Notes: a model not told the origin generated them from the sequence alone. Shown: positions 36,220-45,539, counted from the first letter of the stretch. The stretch is 64,000 nucleotides of DNA from Curtobacterium sp. TC1 (GCF_019844075.1 NZ_CP081964.1:3348001-3412000); one strand, 5' to 3'. Translations and numbers: made by a program.

Positions 36220-38822
36220 CAGTCCACGTCCACGTCGGTCCACCCGTCGAACCGTCCGATCTCGGTGACCCGGACGACGGCCTCACCGGCTTCGTCCGAG
36301 GCGTCGAGGTCGATCGTCGCCGAGAACCCGAAGTCCTTGTCGCCCGACGGGTCCGCGAAGATCTGCCGTGCACGCCACACGCGCGACGCACCCGCAGCCC
36401 CCGTCGCCCCGGCACCCGTTGTTCCCGTCTGGTCGAGCACCAGGTACGACATCGACCGGGCGTCGGCGTCGGTGCGGATCTCGTCGTGCGACTCGTAGTA
36501 CTCCTCGAGCACCGCGTCCCACGCGTCCCCGTCGAACCCGGCAGCCGCGTCGAGCGCCCCGAGGCCGTCGACGTCGTCCCGCGCGGCGAGCAGCACCCGC
36601 TGGAACAGCGCGTTCCGCACGAGCACCGTGAAGGCGCGCACGTTACCGGTGAGCCGTGCGGGCTGCGGCGGCGCGATCTCCTGCTCCTCGGCCAGGGCGA
36701 GGAGGACGTCACCGTTGAGCAGTGCCTCCCACTCGTCGACGAGCGAGGAGTCAGTCTGCCGGACGACCTCGCCGAGCCACTCGATCAGGTCGTCGAGCTC
36801 CGGGTTCCGCTGCTCCTCGGTGATGGTCTGCCGCATGGTGCGGTAGGCGTCGGACAGGTACCGGAGCACGAGCCCCTCGGAGCGGGTGAGCTGGTAGAAC
36901 CGCACGAAGTCGCCGAAGGTCATCGCGCGCTCGTACATGTCGCGGACGACGGCCTTCGGCGAGAGCTGGAAGTCGAGGACCCAGGGCTGTTCAGCCGCGT
37001 ACGCCTCGTACGCCGCCTCCAACAGCTCGGACAGCGGGCGAGGCCAGGTGACCTCCTCGAGCAGCTCCATCCGCTCCTCGTACTCGATGCCCTCCCGCTT
37101 CATGCGGGCGACCTCCTCACCGCGCTCCTTGAACTGCTGCTGCGACAGGATCGCGCGCGGGTCGTCGAGGGTGGCTTCGACGATCGAGACCATGTCCAGC
37201 GCGTAGGTGGGAGACGAAGGATCGAGCAGTTCGAACGCGGCGAGCGCGAACGGCGACAGCGGCTGGTTGAGGGCGAAGTTCGACTGCAGGTCGCCGGTGA
37301 GACGGTACGTGACCGGAGGCCCCGGCACCCGCTCGATGACCTGCGCGTTGATCAGCGTCCGGGCGATGACGAGTGCGCGCCGGGCCATCGCGAGCTGACG
37401 GGAGCGGGGTTCGTGGTTGTCGAACACCAGCGACCGGACCTCGTCGAACGCCGAACCGCCGCGGGCCACCACCGACAGCACCATCGCGTGCGTGATCCGC
37501 ATCCGCGACACCATCGGTTCCGGTTCGGCGCCGATGAGCCGGTCGAACGAGGCCTGCCCCCAGGACACGAAGCCCTCTGGCGCCTTCTTCCGCTTGATCT
37601 TGCTCTTCTTCTTCTGGTCGTCCCCGGCCTTGGCGACGGCGCGGGCGTTCTCGATGTCGTGCTCGGGGGCTTCGGCGACGACGTCGCCCTCGGTGTCGTA
37701 CCCGGCGCGTCCGGCACGGCCCGCGATCTGGTGGAACTCGCGCGCGGACAGCTGGCGCATCTTGGTGCCGTCGAACTTCGTCAGCCCGGTGAACAGCACG
37801 GATCGGATCGGCACGTTGATCCCGACGCCCAGGGTGTCGGTGCCGCAGATGACGGGCAGCAGCCCGCGTTGTGCGAGCTGTTCGACGAGCCGTCGGTACT
37901 TCGGCAGCATGCCGGCGTGGTGCACGCCGATGCCGGCGCGGATCAGGCGGGACAGGGTCTGTCCGAACCCGGCGCTGAATCGGAAGCCCGCGATCGCTTC
38001 CGCGATCTGGTCTCGACGCGCCCGATCAGCGACCTTCGCCGACATCAGTGACTGCGCCCGTTCGAGTGCTGCGGCCTGGGCGAAGTGCACGATGTAGATC
38101 GGTGCCTTGCCCTCCTCCAGCAGTCGTTCGACGGTCTCCTGCACGGGCGTCATCACGTACTCGTACTCGAGCGGCACCGGTCGGCTGACACCGGTCACGC
38201 GGGCGGTGGGTCGGCCGGTGCGTCGGGACAGGTCGTCGGCGATGGTGGTGACGTCACCGAGGGTGGCCGACATGAGCAGGAACTGCGCGCGCTCGAGCAC
38301 GAGCAGCGGCACCTGCCACGCCCAGCCGCGGTCGGGGTCGCCGTAGAAGTGGAACTCGTCCATCACCACGACGTCGACGTCGGCGTCCGGGCCTTCGCGC
38401 AGGGCCAGGTTCGCCAGGATCTCGGCGGTGCAGCAGACGATGGGTGCGTCGCCGTTCACGCTGGAGTCGCCGGTGACCATGCCGACGTTCTGCGCACCGA
38501 ACAGTTCGACGAGCTGGAAGAACTTCTCGGAGACGAGCGCCTTGATCGGTGCCGTGTAGTAGCTCCGCTTGCCCTCGGCGAGCGCGGCGAAGTGCGCGCC
38601 GGCCGCGACGAGCGACTTGCCGGTGCCGGTGGGGGTGCTCAGCACGACGTTCGCGCCGGAGACGAGCTCGATGACCGCTTCGTCCTGCGCCGGGTACAGC
38701 GGCCGTCCGCCCGCTTCCGCCCAGGCCGCGAAGGCCTCGTAGACCTCGTCGGGGTCGACGACGCCGTCCACCGCCGCCGGGATCGCGGCGACGAGCGGGG
38801 GCACGGTGGTGGCGTCGGTCAT
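36219..38822 (-). CDS. SKI2-like DEAD/DEAH-box helicase with DUF3516
   Basis: 867 aa. Walker A STPTGTGKSLVAAG (~55), motif II as DEFH (VVMDEFHFYG), SAT motif LLMSATLGD, motif V in CGTDTLGVGINVPIRSVLFTGL, motif VI HQIAGRAGRAGYD. The C-terminal ~350 residues match DUF3516, found fused to such helicases in actinobacteria. RNA processing or decay is the likely role (family knowledge). ATG 38820-38822 is taken as start; a long in-frame extension upstream overlaps the divergent oxidoreductase gene and is not coding. Coupled to the GNAT gene. Confidence 0.9.
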   Translation of the reverse strand: MTDATTVPPLVAAIPAAVDGVVDPDEVYEAFAAWAEAGGRPLYPAQDEAVIELVSGANVVLSTPTGTGKSLVAAGAHFAALAEGKRSYYTAPIKALVSEKFFQLVELFGAQNVGMVTGDSSVNGDAPIVCCTAEILANLALREGPDADVDVVVMDEFHFYGDPDRGWAWQVPLLVLERAQFLLMSATLGDVTTIADDLSRRTGRPTARVTGVSRPVPLEYEYVMTPVQETVERLLEEGKAPIYIVHFAQAAALERAQSLMSAKVADRARRDQIAEAIAGFRFSAGFGQTLSRLIRAGIGVHHAGMLPKYRRLVEQLAQRGLLPVICGTDTLGVGINVPIRSVLFTGLTKFDGTKMRQLSAREFHQIAGRAGRAGYDTEGDVVAEAPEHDIENARAVAKAGDDQKKKSKIKRKKAPEGFVSWGQASFDRLIGAEPEPMVSRMRITHAMVLSVVARGGSAFDEVRSLVFDNHEPRSRQLAMARRALVIARTLINAQVIERVPGPPVTYRLTGDLQSNFALNQPLSPFALAAFELLDPSSPTYALDMVSIVEATLDDPRAILSQQQFKERGEEVARMKREGIEYEERMELLEEVTWPRPLSELLEAAYEAYAAEQPWVLDFQLSPKAVVRDMYERAMTFGDFVRFYQLTRSEGLVLRYLSDAYRTMRQTITEEQRNPELDDLIEWLGEVVRQTDSSLVDEWEALLNGDVLLALAEEQEIAPPQPARLTGNVRAFTVLVRNALFQRVLLAARDDVDGLGALDAAAGFDGDAWDAVLEEYYESHDEIRTDADARSMSYLVLDQTGTTGAGATGAAGASRVWRARQIFADPSGDKDFGFSATIDLDASDEAGEAVVRVTEIGRFDGWTDVDVD

Positions 38823-38869
38823 GCGCCCATCCTCCCAGGCTGCGGTGACGAGGTGGTCGGGACGGACGA

Positions 38870-38882
38870 CCGGGAGGCCCGG
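38870..38882 (+). repeat. Dispersed intergenic element in a divergent promoter region
   Basis: CCGGGAGGCCCGG, preceded by GGACGGACGA, between the helicase and the luciferase-like gene. Confidence 0.5.
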
Positions 38883-38897
38883 CTCCATACGCGCGCA

Positions 38898-38903
38898 TAG
38901 ACT
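38898..38903 (+). promoter_or_regulatory. Leaderless promoter -10 (TAGACT)
   Basis: TAGACT lies exactly 6 nt before the ATG at 38910. Confidence 0.6.
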
Positions 38904-38909
38904 CGCGTC

Positions 38910-39926
38910 ATGCGCGAACTCGGCTTCCTCACCTTCGTCCCGAACCACGGCGGCACGGAGGGTGCGGTGAGCGCCCTCGAGGACGGCCTCCGGCTGTTCG
39001 AGACGGCCGAGTCCCTGGGCTACGGCACGGGCTGGGTCCGCGGTCGCCACTTCGAGCCGTTCCTGACGAGCCCGATGACCTTCTTCGCCGCCGCGGCCCA
39101 GCGCACGAGCACCATCGCCTTCGGCACCGCGGTGCTCGGCATGCGGTACGAGGACCCGGTGCGGCTCGCCGAGGACGCCAGCACCGTCGACCTGCTGAGC
39201 GGTGGGCGCGTGCAGCTCGGCATCAGCACGGGCATCGCCGGGTACAGGCCGATCCTCGACCCGGTGTTCGGCGCCGTCGACCGTCCGTTCCGCGACGAGG
39301 CCGAGGCCCGCGCGGCCCGCCTGCTCGAGGTCCTGCAGGGCGAGCCCCTCGGCAGCGCGGGCAAGGGGTACGAGAGCATCCCGGCGGGCGCCGACCTCGC
39401 CCTGCAGCCGATCAGCCCCGGTCTGCGCGATCGTGTCTGGTGGGGCGGCGGCAGCATGGGCACCGCGGTGCGCACGGCCGAGAAGGGGCTGCTCCTGCAC
39501 TGCTCGACCCTGAACACCGAGGACACCGGTGCTCCCTTCGCCGAGGCGCAGGCCGACCAGATCGCCGCCTACCGCGAGCGGTTCACCGAGTTGCACGGCG
39601 ACACCGGCCGCACGTCGAAGGTCGCGGTCGGCCGCATCGTGGTCCCGCTGCTCGACGACCACGACCGCGCGGTGCACGAGGAGTTCCTGACCGGGTACGC
39701 CGCCGGCATGGACGACGAGGGCCGGCCGCTCTCCGGTCCCCCGTTCCGGTTCAGCAAGGTCCTGTCCGGCGAGCCGTCCGCCATCGTCGACGCGCTGCTC
39801 GCCGATCCCGCTGTCACCGCGACGGACGAGCTGGTGATCACCCTGCCGGCGAACGGGGACGTGGTCGCCCACGAGCGGATCCTGCGCATCGTCGCCGAGG
39901 AGATCGCACCAGCACTGCGGGCCTGA
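38910..39926 (+). CDS. Luciferase-like (LLM) flavin oxidoreductase
   Basis: 338 aa, bacterial luciferase-like monooxygenase family (MRELGFLTFVPNHGG..., FGTAVLGMRYEDPVRLAEDASTVDLLSGGRVQLGIS as the characteristic flavin-site block, read in parts). Probably FMN-dependent; the F420-binding type is less likely because the known F420 motifs are absent. A paralogue of the same branch lies at 50847-51878 (shared VWWGxGxxxTA, NTEDTG/LTEDTG...PFxExQAxQI). The substrate is unknown. Leaderless start. Confidence 0.85.
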   Translation: MRELGFLTFVPNHGGTEGAVSALEDGLRLFETAESLGYGTGWVRGRHFEPFLTSPMTFFAAAAQRTSTIAFGTAVLGMRYEDPVRLAEDASTVDLLSGGRVQLGISTGIAGYRPILDPVFGAVDRPFRDEAEARAARLLEVLQGEPLGSAGKGYESIPAGADLALQPISPGLRDRVWWGGGSMGTAVRTAEKGLLLHCSTLNTEDTGAPFAEAQADQIAAYRERFTELHGDTGRTSKVAVGRIVVPLLDDHDRAVHEEFLTGYAAGMDDEGRPLSGPPFRFSKVLSGEPSAIVDALLADPAVTATDELVITLPANGDVVAHERILRIVAEEIAPALRA

Positions 39927-39939
39927 GGACGGATCAGGA

Positions 39940-39990
39940 CATCCGGCGGGCTCAGATCGGATCGGTGAGTCCCGAGAGCCCTGCCGGATG
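39940..39990 (+). terminator. Hairpin after the luciferase-like gene
   Basis: CATCCGGCGGGCTC pairs with GAGAGCCCTGCCGGATG (one bulge), 14 nt after the stop. Confidence 0.55.
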
Positions 39991-40183
39991 ACCATCTCGT
40001 CCCTGATCCGCACGGGATGGTGGCACCATCGTTCCACCTACCGAGCGGTTTGTCACACCGAGATGGACCCTCGGGCGAAGAAAGTTGATCATCCTTCATC
40101 CGTTTTGCCCGGATCGCACGAAGTCCGTCAACCGGTTCGCCGAACCGACGACCGATCGGGCGCGGATCCGGCCCGGAACGGAC

Positions 40184-40217
40184 GAATGCGCCCCCGCGCG
40201 GACGCGGGGACGCATTC
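40184..40217. other. Strong hairpin in the 455-bp gap 39927-40381
   Basis: GAATGCG and CGCATTC outer arms with CCCCGCG/CGCGGGG inner arms around a 4-nt loop, one mismatch. The gap holds no supported gene; it could be the terminator of the convergent GH3 gene or part of a small RNA. Confidence 0.5.
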
Positions 40218-40381
40218 TGGACGCACCGGGGTAGCTGGGGCATCGTCAGCCGGATCAGGAGGCTGAGTCGCACAACCAGCGACCCCGTAGTCGGTGCGTG
40301 CGCCGACGGTAACCAGCCGACTGGCGCACATCGATGGTACTCAACAGGCGTCGTCGATGCGCGGAAACCGGACGAATCCGC

Positions 40382-42862
40382 TCACTCCAGTTCGAGGGCC
40401 GCGGTTCCGGACTCGTCGGTGACCGATGACCCGACGTGCAGCGTGAAGGCGCCGGACTCGTACTGCCAGGCCCCGTCCCAGTGCGCGAACGCCCGGGCCG
40501 GTACCTCGATCGAGACCTCGGTCGACTCCCCCGCTCCGAGGCGGACCGGGGCGAACCCGACGAGCCACCGCACCGGGCGGTCCACGGCAGAGGACTCCCT
40601 CGAGGCGTAGACCTGCACGACGTGCTTGCCGGCGCGAGCACCGGTGTTCGCGACCGTCGCGGTGACGATGACCGCATCCCCCTCGGACACGGTCGGGGTC
40701 GCGGCCACCCCGTCGATCGTCCACGAGGTGTAGCCGAGGCCGTGCCCGAACGGGTACGCGGGCTCGGTACCGGCACGGAGCCAGGCGCGGTACCCGATGT
40801 GGACACCCTCGTCGTACGACACCTCGCCGTCGACGGGGGTCACGTCCAGCACGGGTACGTCGGCCATCGCGACCGGCCACGTGGTGGGCAGTCGGCCGCC
40901 GGGCTCCTGGGCGCCGGTGAGCACGTCGGCGAGTGCGTTGCCGTACTCCTGACCGCCGAACCAGGTGAGCAGGACCGCGGCGACGTCGTTCCGCCACGGC
41001 ATCTCGACGGGCGAGCCGGCGTTCACGACGACGACCGTGTTCGGGTTCGCCGCGGCGACGGCGCGGACCAGGTCGTCCTGGTGGCCGGGCAGCGCGAGCG
41101 ACGAGCGGTCGTAGCCCTCGGACTCGACCTTCGAGTTCGTGCCGACGACCACCACGGCGACGTCTGCGGATCGGGCCACGGACACCGCCGCGTCGATCAG
41201 CACGGACGGGTCCTCGTCGCTGGGCTCGGTGCCGAACTGGTACGCGAGCACCCCGCCGAGGGTCTCGTCCTGGATGACGTCGTACTCGATGCGGATCGCG
41301 ACGTCCTGCCCGGCGGTCACCTCGACGGGCACCGACCGTGCCGGTGGGTTGAGGAACGCCGCACCGAGCTGGTCACCCTCGAACGGCACGTCCTCGTCGA
41401 GCAGCAGCTCGCCGTCGATCCACATGCGCGACCGGCCGGCCGCGCCGATGCCGATCCGCACGGTGCCGGTGGACGGCGCGGTGTAGGTCGTGGTGATGTC
41501 GAGCCGGTCGGCTTCACGCGTGGGGGCGTCGCCGCCGAACCAGAACAGCGCGGTGGCGCGGCGGTCCTCGACGTACAGCTCCTCGCCGCCCTTCACGAAG
41601 GCGACGCGGGCGCCGGGCTCGCCGGTGCCGGGGTTCGTGATGGTGGACAGCGGGAACTCCGCGATGCCCTCCTGCACGACGGCACCGATCGCGTAGTCCA
41701 CTGTGGCACCCGGGAACGCCGAACGGATCCCGTCGAGCGGCGAGACGACCTGCGACGGCACGACCGTGGCCGAGCCACCGCCCTGCGTGCGGGCCTGATC
41801 GGCGTTGTGGCCGATGACGGCGATGCGCGAGACGGCCGGCGCGTCGAGCGGCAGCACGCCGGTGTTGCGGACGAGGACGGTGCCCTCGGCCTCGGCTTCG
41901 CGGACGAACGCGACGCCGTCCTCGACGTGCACGGGCTGCGCGGCCACGGGCTCGAAGCCCTCGAGCGCGCCGACGCGGGCGGCGAGGGTGAGGATGCGGC
42001 GGACCTTGCGGTCGATTGCCTCGATCGGCACGTCGCCGGACTGCACGGCGGCGAGCAGCGGCCCCTCGCTCCACCACTGGTTCGGTCCGGGCATCGCGAC
42101 GTCCTGCGACGCCTTCGCCGAGTCGACCGAGCGCACGCCGGTCCAGTCGGACACGACGATGCCGTCGAAGCCCCACTCCGAGTTCAAGGGGGTCTCGAGC
42201 AGGTCGTGCTCCGACGCGGTGACGCCGTTGATCGAGTTGTACGACGACATGATCGCCCAGGCGTGCGCCTCGGTCACGGCCTTCTCGAACGCGAGCAGGT
42301 ACAGCTCGCGCAGGGCTCGGTCGGACACCTCGGTCGACGCCGTGAAGCGGTCGGTCTCGTAGTCGTTCGCGATGTAGTGCTTCGGGGTGGCGGCGACACC
42401 GTTCTCCTGCACGCCGTCGACGTAGGACGCAGCCAGGTCGCCGGTCAGGACGGGGTCCTCGCTGAACGCCTCGAAGTGACGACCGCCGAGCGGTGAGCGG
42501 TGCAGGTTGATGGTCGGGCCGAGCACGACGTCGACGCCCTTGCGGCGGGCCTCGACGGCTGCTGCGGCGCCGTAGCGCTTGGCGATCGCGCGGTCCCACG
42601 ACGCCGACAGCGCGGTCGCCGAGGGCAGGTTCAGCGACGGGTCGCGCTCGTCCCAGACCTCGCCCCGGACACCGGAGGGGCCGTCCGACATCAGGATGCG
42701 GCGCAGCCCGATCTTCTCGATCGGCCAGGTGGTCCAGAAGTCGCGCCCGGTCAGGAGCTGCACCTTCTCGTCGGTCGTCAGCTGTTCGACGAGCGCGCCG
42801 ATGCGCTCAGCGAGGGGCGAGGGCGTACTGGAGGCTCGGGTCACGTCGTCGACGGTAGTCAC
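40382..42862 (-). CDS. GH3 beta-glucosidase with PA14 insert
   Basis: 826 aa, intracellular by absence of a signal peptide. GH3 N-terminal barrel with LMSDGPSGVRGE, substrate-site KHYIANDYETDR, and nucleophile Asp in GIVVSDWTGVRSVDSAKA (about residue 245). A PA14 domain (RATALFWFGGDAPTREADRLDITTTYTAP..., ~410-520) is inserted in the second domain, and a fibronectin type III-like domain ends the protein (GKHVVQVYAS...RWLVGFAPVRLGAGES). The PA14-bearing GH3 enzymes act on plant-type oligosaccharides; the exact linkage is open. Co-directional with the MFS gene 37 bp upstream. Confidence 0.95.
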   Translation of the reverse strand: MTTVDDVTRASSTPSPLAERIGALVEQLTTDEKVQLLTGRDFWTTWPIEKIGLRRILMSDGPSGVRGEVWDERDPSLNLPSATALSASWDRAIAKRYGAAAAVEARRKGVDVVLGPTINLHRSPLGGRHFEAFSEDPVLTGDLAASYVDGVQENGVAATPKHYIANDYETDRFTASTEVSDRALRELYLLAFEKAVTEAHAWAIMSSYNSINGVTASEHDLLETPLNSEWGFDGIVVSDWTGVRSVDSAKASQDVAMPGPNQWWSEGPLLAAVQSGDVPIEAIDRKVRRILTLAARVGALEGFEPVAAQPVHVEDGVAFVREAEAEGTVLVRNTGVLPLDAPAVSRIAVIGHNADQARTQGGGSATVVPSQVVSPLDGIRSAFPGATVDYAIGAVVQEGIAEFPLSTITNPGTGEPGARVAFVKGGEELYVEDRRATALFWFGGDAPTREADRLDITTTYTAPSTGTVRIGIGAAGRSRMWIDGELLLDEDVPFEGDQLGAAFLNPPARSVPVEVTAGQDVAIRIEYDVIQDETLGGVLAYQFGTEPSDEDPSVLIDAAVSVARSADVAVVVVGTNSKVESEGYDRSSLALPGHQDDLVRAVAAANPNTVVVVNAGSPVEMPWRNDVAAVLLTWFGGQEYGNALADVLTGAQEPGGRLPTTWPVAMADVPVLDVTPVDGEVSYDEGVHIGYRAWLRAGTEPAYPFGHGLGYTSWTIDGVAATPTVSEGDAVIVTATVANTGARAGKHVVQVYASRESSAVDRPVRWLVGFAPVRLGAGESTEVSIEVPARAFAHWDGAWQYESGAFTLHVGSSVTDESGTAALELE

Positions 42863-42899
42863 GGTGATCGGTCCTTTCGTTCAGAGCCGGAACAGGTGG

Positions 42900-44168
42900 T
42901 CAGCGCACGCCGCGGATGCGGGACACCGAGGCGATCCCGAGCAGACCGACGACGGCACCGGTGATGAAGAATCCGCTGTACCCGCCGGTCAGGGCGATGA
43001 CGCCCGGAGCCGCCGCGGGCACGATCGACTGGGGCAGGGCCTGCGCGATGTTGACGACGCCGAGGTCCTTCGCGTTGTCCTCGTCGGACGGCAGCACGTC
43101 GGTGATGAGCGCGAGGTCGACGGCGTAGAAGACGCCCATACCGGCACCCATCACGAACTCGCCCACCAGGACCATGCCCAGGGACGGCGCGAGCGCGATG
43201 ATGACGAGCCCGACGACGCCGACGATGCCGGCGACCGCGACGAACAGCTTGCGGCGTCCGAGCTTGTCCGACAGCCAGCCGGCGATGAGCGAGGTGAGCA
43301 CGATGCCGACGACGTTCCACAGCGTGCCCTGGAACACCGCGTTCGCGACGTGGTCACTGTCCACGCCGATGTCGTCCCGCAGGAAGTACGTCAGGTAGCT
43401 CACCGCGGTGTACTGCGCGGCGACCATCAGGAAGCGGGTGAGCCAGGCCCATCCGAGGTCCGGGTGCTTCACGGGGTTGAAGACGAACGATCCGAAGAGC
43501 TGCCCGATGCCGAGCTTCGACGTCGGCCGGTTGGTGAGCACGCGGTCGCGGAACACCAGCGCGTAGAGCACGACGAGGATCGACCCGATCGCGCCGGGGA
43601 TGATCATCTGCGTCGCCGAGGTCGAGAAGAGCTGCACGAGGAAGGTGCCGCCGACGAGCGCGAGGTTCTGGGCGAGCCCGAGCAGCGCCGCGACCCGGCC
43701 GCGCTGCGACCGCGTGACGTGGTCCGGCAGGACGGCCGTCAGGGCGGCGATCGTGGCGTTGTAGGCGATCTGCGTGACGCCCCACGCGATGACCAGCACG
43801 ACGGTGGAGGTGGTCGTCGCGACGACCACGAGGCCCGCGAAGCCGACCACGGTGCCACCGATGATCCACGGACGACGCATGCCGAGCCTCCCGGCCGTCC
43901 GATCGCTGAAGCGACCCGCCAGGGGGTTGGCGACCATCGCGGCGAACGCGCCGACGCCGAGTGCCAGACCGAGGACGCCCGCCTGGTTGTCCGGCGCGAT
44001 CTCGGCGACCTTCAGCGCCATGGCGACCAGCACCGGTGGCAACAGGGCGATGTACAGGCCGAGCATCGCGATCGGCATGCCGAGCGTGTACATGAGCGGG
44101 GCCCCTCGGCCGTGCGTGGGCGCGACGGCGGTCGGGGTGTCGCTGACTGTCAGGGCGTCTTTGGCCAC
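42900..44168 (-). CDS. MFS transporter, probable sugar importer
   Basis: 422 aa, twelve predicted membrane segments. The first part resembles the GPH/sugar-proton symporter branch (LGMPIAMLGLYIALLPPVLVAMALKV). Motif A-like GRFSDRTAGRLGMRRPWIIGG and GWLSDKLGRRKLF. Start GTG 44166-44168 with AGAGG before it; the in-frame ORF upstream crosses the promoter and is not coding. With GH3 downstream and a divergent TetR, it likely imports the oligosaccharide that GH3 splits. Confidence 0.88.
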   Translation of the reverse strand: MAKDALTVSDTPTAVAPTHGRGAPLMYTLGMPIAMLGLYIALLPPVLVAMALKVAEIAPDNQAGVLGLALGVGAFAAMVANPLAGRFSDRTAGRLGMRRPWIIGGTVVGFAGLVVVATTTSTVVLVIAWGVTQIAYNATIAALTAVLPDHVTRSQRGRVAALLGLAQNLALVGGTFLVQLFSTSATQMIIPGAIGSILVVLYALVFRDRVLTNRPTSKLGIGQLFGSFVFNPVKHPDLGWAWLTRFLMVAAQYTAVSYLTYFLRDDIGVDSDHVANAVFQGTLWNVVGIVLTSLIAGWLSDKLGRRKLFVAVAGIVGVVGLVIIALAPSLGMVLVGEFVMGAGMGVFYAVDLALITDVLPSDEDNAKDLGVVNIAQALPQSIVPAAAPGVIALTGGYSGFFITGAVVGLLGIASVSRIRGVR

Positions 44169-44251
44169 TGCAACCTCTTCTCGGGTGCGCCACCTGCGTC
44201 GGTGACTCGCACGCCTTCGTCGGCGGCTCGTGCCACCGTAACACCAAAACC

Positions 44252-44267
44252 AAACCTGGCTAGGTTT
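44252..44267. promoter_or_regulatory. Candidate TetR operator of the GH3 locus
   Basis: AAACCTGGCTAGGTTT has perfect 6-bp arms around GGCT and lies between the divergent MFS and tetR starts. Confidence 0.65.
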
Positions 44268-44287
44268 TAGGGGTGCACTCCGAGCGG

Positions 44288-44293
44288 TACAGT
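44288..44293 (+). promoter_or_regulatory. Leaderless promoter -10 (TACAGT) of tetR
   Basis: TACAGT lies exactly 6 nt before the ATG at 44300. Confidence 0.6.
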
Positions 44294-44299
44294 CCTGCC

Positions 44300-44890
44300 A
44301 TGGCACGACGGGGTTCGTACGCGAAGGGCATCGCGAAGCGCGAGGAGATCCTCACGGTCGCGCTCGACCTCGTCGCCTCGCAGGGCTTCCGCCGCACCAG
44401 CATCAAGGACATCGCCGACGCCGTCGGACTGACCCAGGCCGGCCTGCTGCACTACTTCGACTCGAAGGACGAGCTCTGGGTCGAGATCCTGCGGCGACGC
44501 GACGAGCTCGACCTGCAGCACGACTGGCAGGCGTCGGACCCGGCCGCGCTGCTCGCCGCGATCGTCCGGCACAACGCCGAGGTCCCCGGCCTGGTGCAGA
44601 TGTTCGTCAACCTGTCCGCCGCCGCCGCGACCGACCCCGAGCACCCCGCGCACTCGTACTTCCAGGAGCGCTACGAGCGCAGCCGTCGCGACCTGTCCGC
44701 CGACTTCCGCACCATGCAGCAGGACGGACGGCTCCGCGCCGACGTCGACGCCGAGGAACTGACGAGCGTGCTGCTCGCGGTGTCCGACGGCATGCAGATC
44801 CAGTGGCTGTTCGACCCCTCGCGGGACATGGCGCAGCACGTCGAGCTCGTCGCCCGCCTCGCGATCGCCCAGGTCGCTCCCACCGCCTGA
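44300..44890 (+). CDS. TetR-family regulator of the GH3 locus
   Basis: 196 aa. Helix-turn-helix at ~10-50 (ILTVALDLVASQGFRRTSIKDIADAVGLTQAGLLHYFDSKDEL, read in parts). Ligand domain of the TetR_C_6-like type. ATG 44300 is chosen over GTG 44273 because of the leaderless -10 and because the protein starts normally there (MARRGSYAKGIAKRE). It is divergent from the MFS-GH3 operon with a palindrome between, so repression of that operon is the likely role. Confidence 0.9.
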   Translation: MARRGSYAKGIAKREEILTVALDLVASQGFRRTSIKDIADAVGLTQAGLLHYFDSKDELWVEILRRRDELDLQHDWQASDPAALLAAIVRHNAEVPGLVQMFVNLSAAAATDPEHPAHSYFQERYERSRRDLSADFRTMQQDGRLRADVDAEELTSVLLAVSDGMQIQWLFDPSRDMAQHVELVARLAIAQVAPTA

Positions 44891-44900
44891 CCCCGGACAA

Positions 44901-44926
44901 CGGGGTACGGACAGGGCCTGGTCGGG
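44901..44926 (+). repeat. 26-bp direct repeat, copy 1
   Basis: A 26-bp sequence beginning CGGGGTACGG and ending CTGGTCGGG occurs here and, identically, at 45447-45472. The two copies flank the 143-aa gene at 44970-45401. Confidence 0.85.
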
Positions 44927-44956
44927 AGGTGCGGCACACGCCTGCGCCGCACCTCC
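44925..44956. terminator. Terminator between tetR and the 143-aa gene
   Basis: GGAGGTGCGGC (44925-44935) and GCCGCACCTCC (44946-44956), perfect 11-bp arms around a 10-nt loop; related in sequence to the dispersed GGAGGCGCGG element. Confidence 0.75.
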
Positions 44957-44969
44957 GGTCACGCGACGG

Positions 44970-45401
44970 TCAGGGCAACCGCACCGAGGCCAGCACGTAC
45001 GACGCGTCGGCCCAGGCACGAACCTGCGCCTTCGACAGAGGCTCCTCCGGAGAGGTCGACCAATCCGAGATGTTCCGCCCCCGCATCTCACTCGCGAGGT
45101 GTTCGAGCACGTCACGCTTCGACTCAGTCGCCAGTGCCGCGCCGTACTGTTCCGCACCGGGGACGTCGGCGAGCTCGGTCAGGTAGGCCTGGCAGAACCA
45201 ATCGGCCGCTTCTGCTCGCAGGTACGGGCTCTCGAGCGTGGCGTACCAGCGACGGAGGAACTCGTCGTACGGCCCTGAGTCCCGCATGAAGCCTTCGGAC
45301 GCGAACAGGAGTTCGCGAACCCGCTGCGGGGTGAGCCCACGAGCTTGCTGCACGGCGTCACCGATCTTGCCCGCGTCGACCAGGTCAGCGAGAGTGCTCA
45401 C
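44970..45401 (-). CDS. Small helical protein of unknown function
   Basis: 143 aa, all-helical composition (VRELLFASEGFMRDSGPYDEFLRRWYATLESPYLRAEAADWFCQAYLTELA, read in parts), no family recognised, no signal peptide. GTG 45399-45401 is chosen because TACGCT on the minus strand lies 6 nt before it. It is flanked by two identical 26-bp direct repeats, as if inserted between the tetR and epimerase genes. Confidence 0.65.
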   Translation of the reverse strand: MSTLADLVDAGKIGDAVQQARGLTPQRVRELLFASEGFMRDSGPYDEFLRRWYATLESPYLRAEAADWFCQAYLTELADVPGAEQYGAALATESKRDVLEHLASEMRGRNISDWSTSPEEPLSKAQVRAWADASYVLASVRLP

Positions 45402-45407
45402 GCTTGC

Positions 45408-45413
45408 AGCGTA
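45408..45413 (-). promoter_or_regulatory. Leaderless promoter -10 (TACGCT)
   Basis: On the minus strand TACGCT lies exactly 6 nt before the GTG of the 143-aa gene. Confidence 0.55.
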
Positions 45414-45446
45414 GCCGGAACATCACATTCGGCGCTTCATGGCGAG

Positions 45447-45472
45447 CGGGGTACGGACAGGGCCTGGTCGGG
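45447..45472 (+). repeat. 26-bp direct repeat, copy 2
   Basis: Identical to 44901-44926; lies 67 bp before the epimerase start. Confidence 0.85.
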
Positions 45473-45539
45473 TCAGGCGGCGCCGGGCAGGATGGGGCGT
45501 GCCCGTCAGGGCGACCCGACAAGGATGTGGAGTGACGCG

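Noticed and set aside
38823..40037. In-frame extension of the helicase gene to 40037
   Set aside because: It overlaps the well-supported divergent luciferase-like gene completely and contains no helicase-family sequence before MTDATTVPPL.
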